NCBI GenBank assembly: GCA_040386595.1
Contig: JAZKFE010000014.1
Span: 1 to 64,000 of the forward strand
DNA length: 64,000 nt
Reading direction: 5' to 3'
DNA from: JAKFVC01 sp040386595
GTDB taxonomy: Bacteria > Planctomycetota > Planctomycetia > Planctomycetales > Planctomycetaceae
The position numbers and the translations under genes are program-made. Positions within the stretch are counted from its first letter, which is position 1. The number at the start of each line of letters is the position of its first letter. Below, in pieces: positions 9,331 through 18,279 of this stretch. A model generated the notes under the pieces. That model saw only the letters and a program-made list of their open reading frames with translations, was not told where the DNA came from and did not search any database.

Positions 9331-11532
9331 ATGAACGGAATAGCAGAACAACTTTCGGCAGGTCTCTTGGCGCACCGCGCGGGTCGGCTGGAGCAGGCTG
9401 AAAACGTTTATCGCGAGATCCTGAAACACCAGCCAGATCAATCTGACGCACTGCATCTCTCCGGAGTGATCGCCCACCAACGTGGCGACTACGATCGTGC
9501 TATCGAACTGATTCGGCTGGCCATTCAGCACAGTCCCCTGGTTGCCGCCTATCATTGCAATCTGGCGGAAGCGTTGCGGGGTGCTAAGCAATGGGATGCG
9601 GCCGAAGCCAGTTGCCAACAGGCCCTGGTCTTGCAACCCGTCTATCCCGAAGTCCACCACAACCTCGGAGTGATCTACTTCCGGCAGCAGCGATTTCTCG
9701 ACGCCGAACAGGCCTACCGGACATCGCTGTCATTACGGCCCGATTCCGCGCTCACCCTTCTGGGCCTGGCCGACACGTTGCGCGAACGACGCTTGCTGAA
9801 CCAGGCCGAAGCAGCCTATCGCCAGGCGTTGACGATCGCTCCGCACCTGGATGCGGCACATGCCAACCTGGGACTTCTGCTCGCCACACTGGGTAATCTC
9901 GAACCAGGCTTAGAGCACTGTCGTCGCGCCGTCGAGTTAAATCCCCAGTCGGTCAGTAGTCTTCACAATCTCGGCACCCTCCTGCTCGATTATGGTGAGA
10001 TCGACGAATCGCTAGAGATGCTGGACCGGGCACTGGAGCTCGATCCGAACTCGGCCCCCCTCTACGTCACCATTGGGCGAGTCTCTCTGGAACTGGCACA
10101 GCATGCCCAGGCCCTCAGCTGGTTCCAACGCGCCCTACGACTCGATCCCGATTTGCTGGCCGCTCGCTGCCAGCTTGCCATCACGCTGCTGGAGATGGGC
10201 GATCCGGAACAAGCGGGCGAGCTCTTTCAGCAGGTCCTGGACCGCGAACCACACTGTGTTGAGGCCCTGATGGGACTCGCTCGTGCCAAGCTGGAACAAG
10301 GTGACGTCGACGCCGCAGTTGGCAGCCAACGAGCCGCCATTGAGCTGTTTCCGCAAGCCGCGCAATTGCACGCCGCGTTGGGAAACACCTTATCAACGGC
10401 GGGTGACCTGGAAGCCGCGGTCGCCTGTCACCGGCAAGCCATTGGCTTGAATCCCCGTTGTGTCGCTGCACACTCAGGGCTGCTGACGACTCTGCGAAAC
10501 AAGTCGACAGAAGACGATCTCCGGCGCAGCGAGACGCTCCTGAACGCCCCCTGGATGACCGACCTCCGCCGGGCCCACCTGCACTTCGGACTGGCCCAAG
10601 GCTACGATGGCCGCGGTGATTTTTTACGCGCCGCCGAACATCTGGCGACGGCCAATGCCCTGCAAAAACAGCACTACGAAGAACGCGATCAAGGCTACGA
10701 TCCCGAAGAACATCACGCTTACGTCAGCCGCATTATTGAGACCTTTACCCCGGAATACTTCGAACGGGTCCGTGAGTTTGGGAACCCCAGCCGCCGCCCT
10801 GTCTTCATCGTCGGCATACCACGTTCCGGAACCACCTTGACCGAGCAAATCCTCGCCAGCCATCCGCAGATCCATGGGGCCGGCGAACGCCGTTTCGCCA
10901 ATCTGGGGTTTAATGTCATCCCACAGATGCTCGGCAGCAATACCCCGCCCCTCGACAGCTTATCGCGTCTGGATGCCGCGCACGTACAGAAAATTGCGGA
11001 CTGGCATCTGGAACAGTTGCAGAAACTCGACCAAGGTCGCGCCACTCTGGTCATCGACAAAATGCCCGAGAACTACCATCTGCTCGGCTGGATTGTGACG
11101 TTATTCCCACACGCCCGAATCATTCATTGCCGCCGCGACGTCCGAGATGTGGCCCTGTCGTGCTGGATCACGAACTTCTCGCAGATCCGCTGGGCGAATG
11201 ATCTGGAACACATTGCAACCCGCATCAACGAGTACTCGCGAGTCACCAGTCATCTCCAACGGGTACTTCCGGTCCCGGTGCTAGACATCGACTATGAGCA
11301 GATGGTCGCCGATCAGACGGGAACGACTCGCAAAATGCTGGAGTTCCTCGGTCTCGACTGGCATCCCGCCTGCCTCAACTTCCACCAGACCGAACGACTC
11401 GTACGCACGGCAAGCGTCGCACAGGTGCGGCAACCAATCTATTCGCGATCGGTGGCCAGATGGAAACGTTATGAGGCTGCACTCCAGCCATTACTGAACA
11501 ACCTCGCGACTCACAAGGGAAATTCAGACTGA
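9331..11532 (+). CDS. TPR-repeat protein with C-terminal sulfotransferase domain
   Basis: 733 residues. Residues 1 to about 430 are tandem tetratricopeptide repeats (roughly 12 units, for example YPEVHHNLGVIYFRQQRFLDAE), which build a protein-binding superhelix. The C-terminal part is a sulfotransferase: the 5'-phosphosulfate loop VFIVGIPRSGTTLTEQIL near 491-508 and the 3'-phosphate region IIHCRRDVRDVALSCW near 596-611 bind the donor PAPS. The acceptor is unknown; TPR-sulfotransferase fusions are common in planctomycetes and marine bacteria and may act on proteins or glycans. No signal peptide is visible, so it is probably cytoplasmic. The next gene encodes a large secreted cadherin-repeat protein, a conceivable target, but nothing shows this directly. 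Confidence 0.92.
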   Translation: MNGIAEQLSAGLLAHRAGRLEQAENVYREILKHQPDQSDALHLSGVIAHQRGDYDRAIELIRLAIQHSPLVAAYHCNLAEALRGAKQWDAAEASCQQALVLQPVYPEVHHNLGVIYFRQQRFLDAEQAYRTSLSLRPDSALTLLGLADTLRERRLLNQAEAAYRQALTIAPHLDAAHANLGLLLATLGNLEPGLEHCRRAVELNPQSVSSLHNLGTLLLDYGEIDESLEMLDRALELDPNSAPLYVTIGRVSLELAQHAQALSWFQRALRLDPDLLAARCQLAITLLEMGDPEQAGELFQQVLDREPHCVEALMGLARAKLEQGDVDAAVGSQRAAIELFPQAAQLHAALGNTLSTAGDLEAAVACHRQAIGLNPRCVAAHSGLLTTLRNKSTEDDLRRSETLLNAPWMTDLRRAHLHFGLAQGYDGRGDFLRAAEHLATANALQKQHYEERDQGYDPEEHHAYVSRIIETFTPEYFERVREFGNPSRRPVFIVGIPRSGTTLTEQILASHPQIHGAGERRFANLGFNVIPQMLGSNTPPLDSLSRLDAAHVQKIADWHLEQLQKLDQGRATLVIDKMPENYHLLGWIVTLFPHARIIHCRRDVRDVALSCWITNFSQIRWANDLEHIATRINEYSRVTSHLQRVLPVPVLDIDYEQMVADQTGTTRKMLEFLGLDWHPACLNFHQTERLVRTASVAQVRQPIYSRSVARWKRYEAALQPLLNNLATHKGNSD

Positions 11533-11672
11533 CACCGACGCACCGACAACAATGCGTATGCCTATTGTGAATTACATTACCGCTGAAGGCGACAGAATTG
11601 ACTTCAGCCATTCACACGTTCTCATTTTTGAATTTCAGCACCCGTTTCACCATGTTTTGGGAGTCTGTATCG

Positions 11673-14036
11673 ATGAAGTCCTCGCCTCGTAAACAACGCC
11701 TCAGCCAGATGCAAGGACGCGTCGAACAACTGGAACAACGAGCGTTGCTGACCACTGTGGATATTGGCTTCGGCACCGGAGTCCATACTTATAATGTCGC
11801 CGGTTATAAAATTTTTCAGGACAATGCCAGTTTTGCAACAACGTCGTCCGCCTTCGGCATGAGCGAAGCGTCAATGACGGCCTCGCAGATGGTCACCACA
11901 TCGGCAGGCGGATTAATCTCGTCCAAACTCAATGACGCCTATGACGGTGCCATGTCATTTGGCCTGTCCGACGGGCAAGGAGGCACCACCACGACAACCT
12001 ATGTGGATGCCGACGGCCTCGTCGACATCACCGGCAACACACTCACGGGCGACTTCAATTCCGTTGGCTCCGATGGAAGTTCCTTCAACGGTCTCCTCGT
12101 CAGCCAACAGAATGCGGTCTTCGCGTTAAGCGGCACGGAACCGATTATTCGCTATCTGTATGCGGTAAATAACCCGACCAACGCCCCCATCACCCAGCAA
12201 TTCGGAATTTACAACAATTTCGGATCAGACAATAACACCAGAATTGTCTCCACAAGCTCTGGTGACAACGTGTTTACCGACGGTACCGACCGCTGGTTTT
12301 CGAGCTTTCAGAATTATAGCGGATCAACCAGCAGCGATGTGCGGCTGTTAACAGTGCTCCAAGGCACGGGGACCGTTGCCGCGCCTGTCTCCACCTACGG
12401 CAATGTCGCAGACGGAAACGACAGGCCCAATGTCTTCTACACCCTGACGATCAATCCTGGCGAAACCAAGTATGTGCTGGCTTTCGGTGGGCTGTTCGCC
12501 AGTAAAGCCGCAGCGACAGGCGCGGGAAACAACGTGTTCGCCGACAATGTCTCGGTAAAAGCAGCCGGGTTACTCGACGGTATCAATCCCGAGATCTATC
12601 CAGATATCGTCAACTGGGAATTGAACATCCCGCCGACATTTACATCCAACGCCGCGGTCAGTGTCGCTGAAAATCAAACCGCGGTCACCACGGTGACCGC
12701 CACCGACAGTGACATCCCGGCCCAGACGCTGTCGTACAGTGTCACCGGTGGTGTCGATATGGCCTTATTCACCATCGACCCGGCGACGGGAGCTCTCGCC
12801 TTCATTGCGGCTCCCGACTTTGAAACCCCCTTGGATGTCGGTGGCGACAATATTTATAACGTTGATGTGACCGTAGACGACAACAATGGCGGAACGACCG
12901 TCCAAAGTCTCACCATTACAGTGACCGCGGTGAACGACAACACCCCCAGCTTTACGTCTTCGCCCACCTTTTCCGTCCCCGAAAATACAGCGGCAGTGGG
13001 AACAGTCACAGCAACGGACGCCGACCTACCGGCCCAAGCGGTCACCTATAGTATTAGTGGCGGAGACGACGCGGCGTTATTCACCATCGATCCGACGACT
13101 GGAGCTCTCGCTTTCATTACCGCTCCCGACTTCGAAACACCCTTGGATGTCGGTGCGGATAACGTCTACAACATCGACGTTACCGCCAATGACAATGCCG
13201 GCCTGACCAAGGTCCAAAGCATCGCCGTCACCGTTACGGCCGTCAACGACAACTCGCCGGTCTTTACCTCATTGGCGGCCTTTACAGTCGCAGAGGGGAG
13301 CTCCAACGCCGGAACGGTCACCGCAACGGACGCCGACATCCCCGCCCAGACGCTGTCTTACAGTATCACCGGTGGTGTCGATGCAGCCTTATTCAGCGTA
13401 AACCCCACAACGGGACTCTTGTCATTTTTGACGCCCCCCGACTATGAACATCCTACAGATGTCGGCGCGAATAATGTTTATGACGTACAGGTCACTGCTA
13501 ATGACGGAGCGGGACTCACAACGGCACAAGACTTAACGGTCAACGTCACCAACGTTGTGGAAGAACCGGTCATCACCTTGACCGAGGAGACCGGCACCTA
13601 CCACTTAGGCAAGGACCGCGCCTTCCTCGATCCGACCGCTCAATATCAGGCGGAAAATTCCACCAACGATTACTCCAGTGCGGTGCTGACCGTGTCCATC
13701 ACGGCCAATCGCCAGCCCAAAGACATTTTGAGCATCTACCCCAAGGGCAGTGCCCCCGGGCAGATCAGCGTGAAGGGGAAAAAGGTTCTCTTCGGCGGCG
13801 TGGTCATCGGAACATTCCAGGGTGGTTCCAAGTCGAGCCCAAATCTGGTGATTACGTTCAATGCGGCGGCCTCAGAAGCTGCTGTGCAAGCACTGGTCAA
13901 GCGAATTAACTTCAACGCCAAGAACACCCGGCTGCCACAGCCCGCACGCACTCTGCAAATGCAGATCACCAACGTCAGCGGCTACGATAGCAACCTGGCC
14001 ACTCGGGAAATCAATGTCGTCGCCAAGGTCTCATAA
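11673..14036 (+). CDS. secreted cadherin-repeat surface protein with LEPR-like N-terminus
   Basis: 787 residues from the ATG at 11673, chosen because GGGAG lies 9 bases upstream and the protein then begins MKSSPRKQRL...VEQLEQRALLT, close to the LEPR-type N-terminal signal of planctomycete giant surface proteins. In-frame ATGs at 11598 and 11652 are possible. An unrecognised beta-rich domain (about residues 30-315) contains many Ser/Thr/Gly/Asn. Three cadherin-like repeats of about 104 residues follow, each with the Ca-binding type pattern VTATDxDxPAQxxxYSxxGGxD and ending VTVTAVNDN. A C-terminal domain (about 630-787) is of a kind seen at the ends of such proteins. The likely role is calcium-dependent adhesion or structure at the cell surface. 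A strong terminator follows. Confidence 0.88.
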   Translation: MKSSPRKQRLSQMQGRVEQLEQRALLTTVDIGFGTGVHTYNVAGYKIFQDNASFATTSSAFGMSEASMTASQMVTTSAGGLISSKLNDAYDGAMSFGLSDGQGGTTTTTYVDADGLVDITGNTLTGDFNSVGSDGSSFNGLLVSQQNAVFALSGTEPIIRYLYAVNNPTNAPITQQFGIYNNFGSDNNTRIVSTSSGDNVFTDGTDRWFSSFQNYSGSTSSDVRLLTVLQGTGTVAAPVSTYGNVADGNDRPNVFYTLTINPGETKYVLAFGGLFASKAAATGAGNNVFADNVSVKAAGLLDGINPEIYPDIVNWELNIPPTFTSNAAVSVAENQTAVTTVTATDSDIPAQTLSYSVTGGVDMALFTIDPATGALAFIAAPDFETPLDVGGDNIYNVDVTVDDNNGGTTVQSLTITVTAVNDNTPSFTSSPTFSVPENTAAVGTVTATDADLPAQAVTYSISGGDDAALFTIDPTTGALAFITAPDFETPLDVGADNVYNIDVTANDNAGLTKVQSIAVTVTAVNDNSPVFTSLAAFTVAEGSSNAGTVTATDADIPAQTLSYSITGGVDAALFSVNPTTGLLSFLTPPDYEHPTDVGANNVYDVQVTANDGAGLTTAQDLTVNVTNVVEEPVITLTEETGTYHLGKDRAFLDPTAQYQAENSTNDYSSAVLTVSITANRQPKDILSIYPKGSAPGQISVKGKKVLFGGVVIGTFQGGSKSSPNLVITFNAAASEAAVQALVKRINFNAKNTRLPQPARTLQMQITNVSGYDSNLATREINVVAKVS
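12631..13563 (+). repeat. three tandem cadherin-coding repeats
   Basis: Units at about 12631-12939, 12940-13253 and 13254-13563 have a period of roughly 310 bases. DNA similarity is high between units 1 and 2 (the CTCCCGACTT..GAAAC..CCTTGGATGTCGGTG stretches at about 12810 and 13122), which suggests fairly recent duplication or gene conversion. Confidence 0.8.
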
Positions 14037-14068
14037 CCCCACGGATTGAGGCGAGCTGGATCAGACTC

Positions 14069-14100
14069 AACTGCCACGGCATGTGCCGTGGCAGTTTTTT
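14069..14100 (+). terminator. strong intrinsic terminator
   Basis: CTGCCACGGCA (14071-14081) and TGCCGTGGCAG (14084-14094) form a perfect 11-bp GC-rich stem followed by six T (14095-14100). Flanking AA/TT can extend the stem. It lies 35 bases after the cadherin-protein stop codon and is the clearest rho-independent terminator in the window. Confidence 0.9.
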
Positions 14101-14280
14101 ATTGCTCGCAATCGCCGCCTGCTTGCATGTCGTATTCCTGATATGATACATCTCCGCAGTCTCACACTGATGGTGAAACACTCCCCTGCCTCGGGGAAGA
14201 AACAATGAACGCCTCCCGCCAATTGGCCGACGCTCACGATATTCGACGCGACGATTCCCACACACACCGAGGAACCAGGC

Positions 14281-15063
14281 ATGCCGACTATTGATTTCTC
14301 TCGATCGTTTCTCACGTTCCGCATTGATACTCTCAAAAAACCGCCGCAAACGGTCTCGCACCAGCCCCCACACACGCTCAACAACGCGCGAATCCAACTA
14401 GACAGCATCTGCGACATCACCGAGAAAGCCACCGGTCACTTCCAGCGGTACGTTCTGGGAGTCAGCTGCAAAACCGAACGGGTCGGTGTGCCGAGTGATA
14501 TCTGGACGGTACCGAATGCGGATTTCGTGCCGGTGGTCTCCACTGACCGATTTCTGAACATCAAGTCGTACGCCTATATCGGCCAGGAGCAAACCGTCAC
14601 GTTGTACGGGCACAACCGCCCTCAACCCGACCGCCAGATCGGCAGTACCGCCGAGGCCTTTGACTCTCTGCGGATCCACGTTCAGGAAACCGAGGGAGAA
14701 TATCTGGAAACTCCCGAAGCCATCATCGCGGCCACCTACGCGCATCATCCGCTGACTGCCTGCACCGAGTACGAAACCGATCGCTATCAAGTCGCCCTCT
14801 ACTATCCCGTCAAGACATTCAACGTGAATGAACGCGACAACGTCTACCAGACCGACACCGGCCCCGTGTTGTTTCCCGACCTGTCGCGGCAGCCGGACGA
14901 CCTGATTGCCGGCTTAGAGCTGACCTATACCGCATTCAATTGCCCCAGTTGGATCGAGTTTCTCGTCCGGGTCTCCAACGACGTCCCCGGCGGATCGAGC
15001 GTCTACCACTACTCCAAATCACTACGCCTGGATGGAGTCCGCAACCGCTTGTTCCGCGTGTGA
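14281..15063 (+). CDS. protein of unknown function
   Basis: 260 residues that I do not recognise. The composition is that of a real soluble protein: mixed alpha/beta, many aromatic residues, no signal peptide and no long hydrophobic run. Codon use matches the neighbours. Segments that look structured are ARIQLDSICDITEKATGHF, WTVPNADFVPVVSTDRFLNIKSYAYIG and GLELTYTAFNCPSWIEFLVRV. It lies between two transcription breaks: the cadherin terminator 180 bases upstream and a roughly 200-base gap downstream. A structural or lineage-specific enzyme role is equally possible. Confidence 0.7.
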   Translation: MPTIDFSRSFLTFRIDTLKKPPQTVSHQPPHTLNNARIQLDSICDITEKATGHFQRYVLGVSCKTERVGVPSDIWTVPNADFVPVVSTDRFLNIKSYAYIGQEQTVTLYGHNRPQPDRQIGSTAEAFDSLRIHVQETEGEYLETPEAIIAATYAHHPLTACTEYETDRYQVALYYPVKTFNVNERDNVYQTDTGPVLFPDLSRQPDDLIAGLELTYTAFNCPSWIEFLVRVSNDVPGGSSVYHYSKSLRLDGVRNRLFRV

Positions 15064-15265
15064 AGCCTGAATCGACAACACTCTAAAAACATCAGCGAGC
15101 GCACTCTTCATAACTACGTGAAGAGATGCGATCGTTGCTTTTCTACAGTCTCGAGCGCCCGCACCGAATACCATGGAGCACTTTGTGCTCGCCTCCAGCT
15201 CATGGTAATCTCTAACATCGTTGTTTCCTCATTCAGCCCTACGGCCGTTCCCAGGAAAGCCGACG

Positions 15266-16327
15266 ATGAGACACACGATCTCGATGCCGCCAGCGACCAG
15301 CCTCTGCCTGGCGATCTGGTGCGTTGCGAGCTTCTTGCCAGCGGGCTTGGCATCCGCGGCAGACGCCCCGTCCACTGACGCCGTACGCGCTGCGATCACC
15401 AAGTCAATTCCCTTGTTGGAACTGGGAGCCAAAGGATCGCTCGAACATCGCAAGCAATGCTTCACCTGCCATAACCAGGGGCTACCCATCCAAGCTCTAA
15501 TGGTGGCCCGCTCGCGGGGGTTTAAGATCGACGACGAAAACCTGAAGACTCAGGTCCAGTTTGTCGCAGATTTTCTCGCGCGGAACAAAGCGAATTATCT
15601 GGCGGGCAAAGGCCAAGGCGGGCAGATCGATACCGCCGGATACGCCTTGTGGGCTCTCGATAACGGTGGCCGATCCCCGGACGAAATCACCGCAGCCGTC
15701 GCCGAGTATCTCCTGCAATTCCAAAACGACAGTGAGCATTGGCAACCACAATCGAAACGGCCCCCCAGCGAGCAAAGCCTGTTTACCTCAAGTTATGTCG
15801 CCTTGCGCGGCTTGAAAACCTACGGCACACCAGAGCAACGTGAGCGAATTGCCGCGCGCCAGGCACGAGTTGCCAAATGGTTGCTGGAAGCCATCCCGGT
15901 AGAGACTGAAGACCACGTCTTCCGCCTGCGAGCCCTGCACCTCGTCGCGGCACCCGACGCCGATTTGCGGCGTGCTAGTGACGCATTACTGGGCGCCCAG
16001 CACGAGGATGGTGGGTGGTCACAACTTCCCGATCTGCCAAGCGACGCCTACGCCACCGGCTCAGTATTGGTGGCCTTGCATGAAGCGGGAAACTTGGCCG
16101 TCGATTCTGAGGCCTACCGCAAAGGAATCAGCTATTTGATCTCCATCCAGAAGCCCGACGGATCGTGGCACGTCGTCTCCCGGAGCATCCCCTTCCAGAC
16201 CTATTTCGAGTCGGGATACCCACACGGCAAGGATCAATTCATCTCGATCTCCGCCGCCGGTTGGGCCACCACCGCCCTCGCCCTGTCGCTGCCAGCAACG
16301 CCCAGCCCAGAGATGCCTCTCGATTAA
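15266..16327 (+). CDS. secreted haem-motif protein with terpenoid-cyclase/prenyltransferase-like toroid
   Basis: 353 residues from the ATG at 15266, which follows AGGAAAG; the upstream ATG at 15221 would put 15 residues before the signal peptide. A Sec signal (about 1-32, ending GLASAA) leads to one CxxCH motif, CFTCHNQG, near residue 68, expected to bind c-type haem. The rest has the repeated pattern of alpha/alpha toroids (GGQIDTAGYALWALDNGG, HEDGGWSQLPDLPSDAYATGSVLVALHEAG, KPDGSWHVVSR), as in squalene-hopene cyclases, but it is about half the length and lacks a visible DXDD catalytic motif. It is more likely a periplasmic redox or binding protein than a true cyclase. Such fusions occur in planctomycetes and acidobacteria. 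Confidence 0.82.
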   Translation: MRHTISMPPATSLCLAIWCVASFLPAGLASAADAPSTDAVRAAITKSIPLLELGAKGSLEHRKQCFTCHNQGLPIQALMVARSRGFKIDDENLKTQVQFVADFLARNKANYLAGKGQGGQIDTAGYALWALDNGGRSPDEITAAVAEYLLQFQNDSEHWQPQSKRPPSEQSLFTSSYVALRGLKTYGTPEQRERIAARQARVAKWLLEAIPVETEDHVFRLRALHLVAAPDADLRRASDALLGAQHEDGGWSQLPDLPSDAYATGSVLVALHEAGNLAVDSEAYRKGISYLISIQKPDGSWHVVSRSIPFQTYFESGYPHGKDQFISISAAGWATTALALSLPATPSPEMPLD

Positions 16328-16632
16328 AAATCACGCGATTCACAAACTCAAGTTGTTCCGTGATCTCCCATCGTGGATAATTCCCTCCAGCTGGAATAGC
16401 AGAACGATCAAGTCGCTCAGGAAAACTCTTGATCAGAAATCATCCAGCACTAGCTGTAATCTAGGGATCGACTCGGAATTGCGTAATGCTGATTTGTCTA
16501 TAATAGAGACGTCAGCCGTTGAAACTTGTCGGAATCCACCAGGCATCCCGCGCCGAACACAGCCCTCCCGATGTCGCGATCGGCCCGATTTAGATAAATC
16601 CGGAGTATTCCCGTTTATTCAATCGACTCGAG
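16328..16632. other. intergenic region with possible promoter
   Basis: GATCAAG (16406-16412) and CTTGATC (16428-16434) form a 7-bp dyad after the toroid gene. TATAAT at 16499-16504 is a perfect -10 box for the DUF2934 gene 129 bases downstream, but no good -35 element stands at 16-18 bases (TTGCGT at 16479 gives a 14-base spacer). Confidence 0.4.
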
Positions 16633-16890
16633 ATGAAAAGGACTGCAGAATTGAGCAAGCCACACTACAAATCCGAAACGGCCAATCGCCCCGAATCGAT
16701 GAAACCAGCGACCAAAGCCAAAGTCGCGACCGTCACGGCTGAGCCAGAAGAACTTCCCACGACAGCGCCAATCAGTCAGGAAGACGTACAAGTGCGGGCC
16801 TACCTCAAATGGGAAGCAGCAGGCAAGCTCGACGGAAATGATGTCGACTATTGGTTGGAAGCCGAGCAAGAGCTCCAAGGATCGAAATAA
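16633..16890 (+). CDS. small DUF2934 family protein
   Basis: 85 residues. The C-terminal half carries the DUF2934 pattern (VQVRAYLKWEAAGKLDGNDVDYWLEAEQEL), a short helical domain of unknown role. The first 50 residues are charged, Lys/Thr/Ala-rich and probably disordered. It ends 20 bases before the cyclopropane fatty acid synthase gene, so the two are probably one transcript. A second DUF2934 gene lies at 23229, also ahead of a metabolic enzyme gene. Confidence 0.85.
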   Translation: MKRTAELSKPHYKSETANRPESMKPATKAKVATVTAEPEELPTTAPISQEDVQVRAYLKWEAAGKLDGNDVDYWLEAEQELQGSK

Positions 16891-16910
16891 GCGGAAAGAA
16901 TTTCTCATCC

Positions 16911-18152
16911 ATGATATCGCAAACGCCGCCTCTATCGACCGAAGGGAAGGGCGCACCTGTCGTATCAGTTCGACGTTCCCTGGTCCTCGAACGACTGTTT
17001 GTCGAGAAACTCTACCAGCAAATTGGTCGCCCAGCGATCCAGATCGTCCTGTGGGACGGAACGGTAATTGGCGATCGAGGATCGCCTATTGGCCGAGCCG
17101 TCATTCACCGACCGCAAGTTCTCAGACGGTTGCTGGTGAATTCCGTCCTCTCTTTTGGAGAAGCCTTCGCCGCCAATGAGTTAACGATCGAAGGAGACCT
17201 GATCCCGGTTCTAACCGAGCTCAATCGTGGACTGTCCCGCGCCTCCACGCAACAATTCTGGCCTTCATTTTTCAGCCGGCCGTTGCCGCGAACGTCTTTC
17301 GCCGCTTCGAAACGACGTGTCTACCACCATTACGATATCGGGAATGACTTCTATAAGTTATGGCTCGATAAACAGCTGGTTTATACCTGCGCCTACTATC
17401 TAAATCCCGCAGCCACATTAGAGGAGGCCCAGACTGCCAAGCTGGACTATGTCTGCCGCAAGCTGCGTCTGCAGCCGGGTGAGAAAGTGGTCGAAGCCGG
17501 TTGTGGTTGGGGCGCACTGGCTCTGCACATGGCTCGACATTATGGCGTCACCGTCCGCGCCTTCAATCTGTCTCGCGAACAGTTGGCCTACGCTCGCACC
17601 CGCGCCAAAGAGGAAGGGCTGAGCGACCGCGTCGAGTTTGTGGAGGACGACTACCGCAACATTACCGGGCGCTGTGATGCGTTTGTTTCGGTCGGAATGC
17701 TCGAACATGTCGGGCCCGAAAATTATCGCACACTGGGATCGATGATCAACCGCATCCTCACCGACCAGGGACGAGGACTAATCCACAGCATCGGCCGCAA
17801 TTCCCCCAAGCCGCTCGATCCTTGGACCGTCAAATACATCTTTCCGGGCGCCTACGCACCGAGCCTGCGTGAAATGATGGACATCTTCGAGGACAGCGGA
17901 TTCTCGGTGCTGGATGTCGAGAACCTGCGGCTGCATTACGCGCGAACGTGCGCCGATTGGCTGAGTCGCTTTGAGGCGTCTGTCAGCCAAGTGCAAGAAA
18001 TGTTCGATGAGCAATTCGTCCGCATGTGGCGACTCTATTTAGCATCGTCATCAGCCACATTTCTCAGCGGCGATCTGCAGCTCTTCCAGGCTGTGTTCGC
18101 TCGGTCCACCAATAACAACGTACCGCTCACCCGCGAAGATTGGTACGCCTGA
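16911..18152 (+). CDS. cfa: cyclopropane-fatty-acyl-phospholipid synthase family methyltransferase
   Basis: 413 residues from the ATG at 16911; an earlier in-frame start at 16851 would overlap the DUF2934 gene. The family transfers a methylene group from S-adenosylmethionine to unsaturated membrane phospholipids. Motifs: SAM-binding VVEAGCGWGALALHMA near residue 193, FNLSREQLAYA, VSVGMLEHVGPENY with the conserved Glu, IFPGAYAPSLREM, and LRLHYARTCADWLSRF near the C-terminus. An N-terminal domain (about 1-140) matches the CFA substrate-binding region. Cyclopropanation toughens membranes against acid and other stress. A dyad follows the stop and separates it from the convergent phosphoesterase gene. 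Confidence 0.93.
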   Translation: MISQTPPLSTEGKGAPVVSVRRSLVLERLFVEKLYQQIGRPAIQIVLWDGTVIGDRGSPIGRAVIHRPQVLRRLLVNSVLSFGEAFAANELTIEGDLIPVLTELNRGLSRASTQQFWPSFFSRPLPRTSFAASKRRVYHHYDIGNDFYKLWLDKQLVYTCAYYLNPAATLEEAQTAKLDYVCRKLRLQPGEKVVEAGCGWGALALHMARHYGVTVRAFNLSREQLAYARTRAKEEGLSDRVEFVEDDYRNITGRCDAFVSVGMLEHVGPENYRTLGSMINRILTDQGRGLIHSIGRNSPKPLDPWTVKYIFPGAYAPSLREMMDIFEDSGFSVLDVENLRLHYARTCADWLSRFEASVSQVQEMFDEQFVRMWRLYLASSSATFLSGDLQLFQAVFARSTNNNVPLTREDWYA

Positions 18153-18216
18153 CCCCCTGCGCCGCACACTCTTCTTCGTGGAACGAGCCTCTATCACTCA
18201 GAGCCTCGTAACGCAA

Positions 18217-18255
18217 AAGAAACACAGAAGCTGCGAGACAACTTCTGTGTTTCTT
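18217..18255. terminator. bidirectional terminator-like hairpin between convergent genes
   Basis: AAGAAACACAGAAG (18217-18230) and CTTCTGTGTTTCTT (18242-18255) are a perfect 14-bp stem with an 11-base loop. It lies between the CFA stop (18152) and the convergent phosphoesterase stop (18280). A and T runs at the stem edges give weak U tracts on both strands. Confidence 0.6.
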
Positions 18256-18279
18256 CCATGTTTCATGTCGTTCCGTGAC

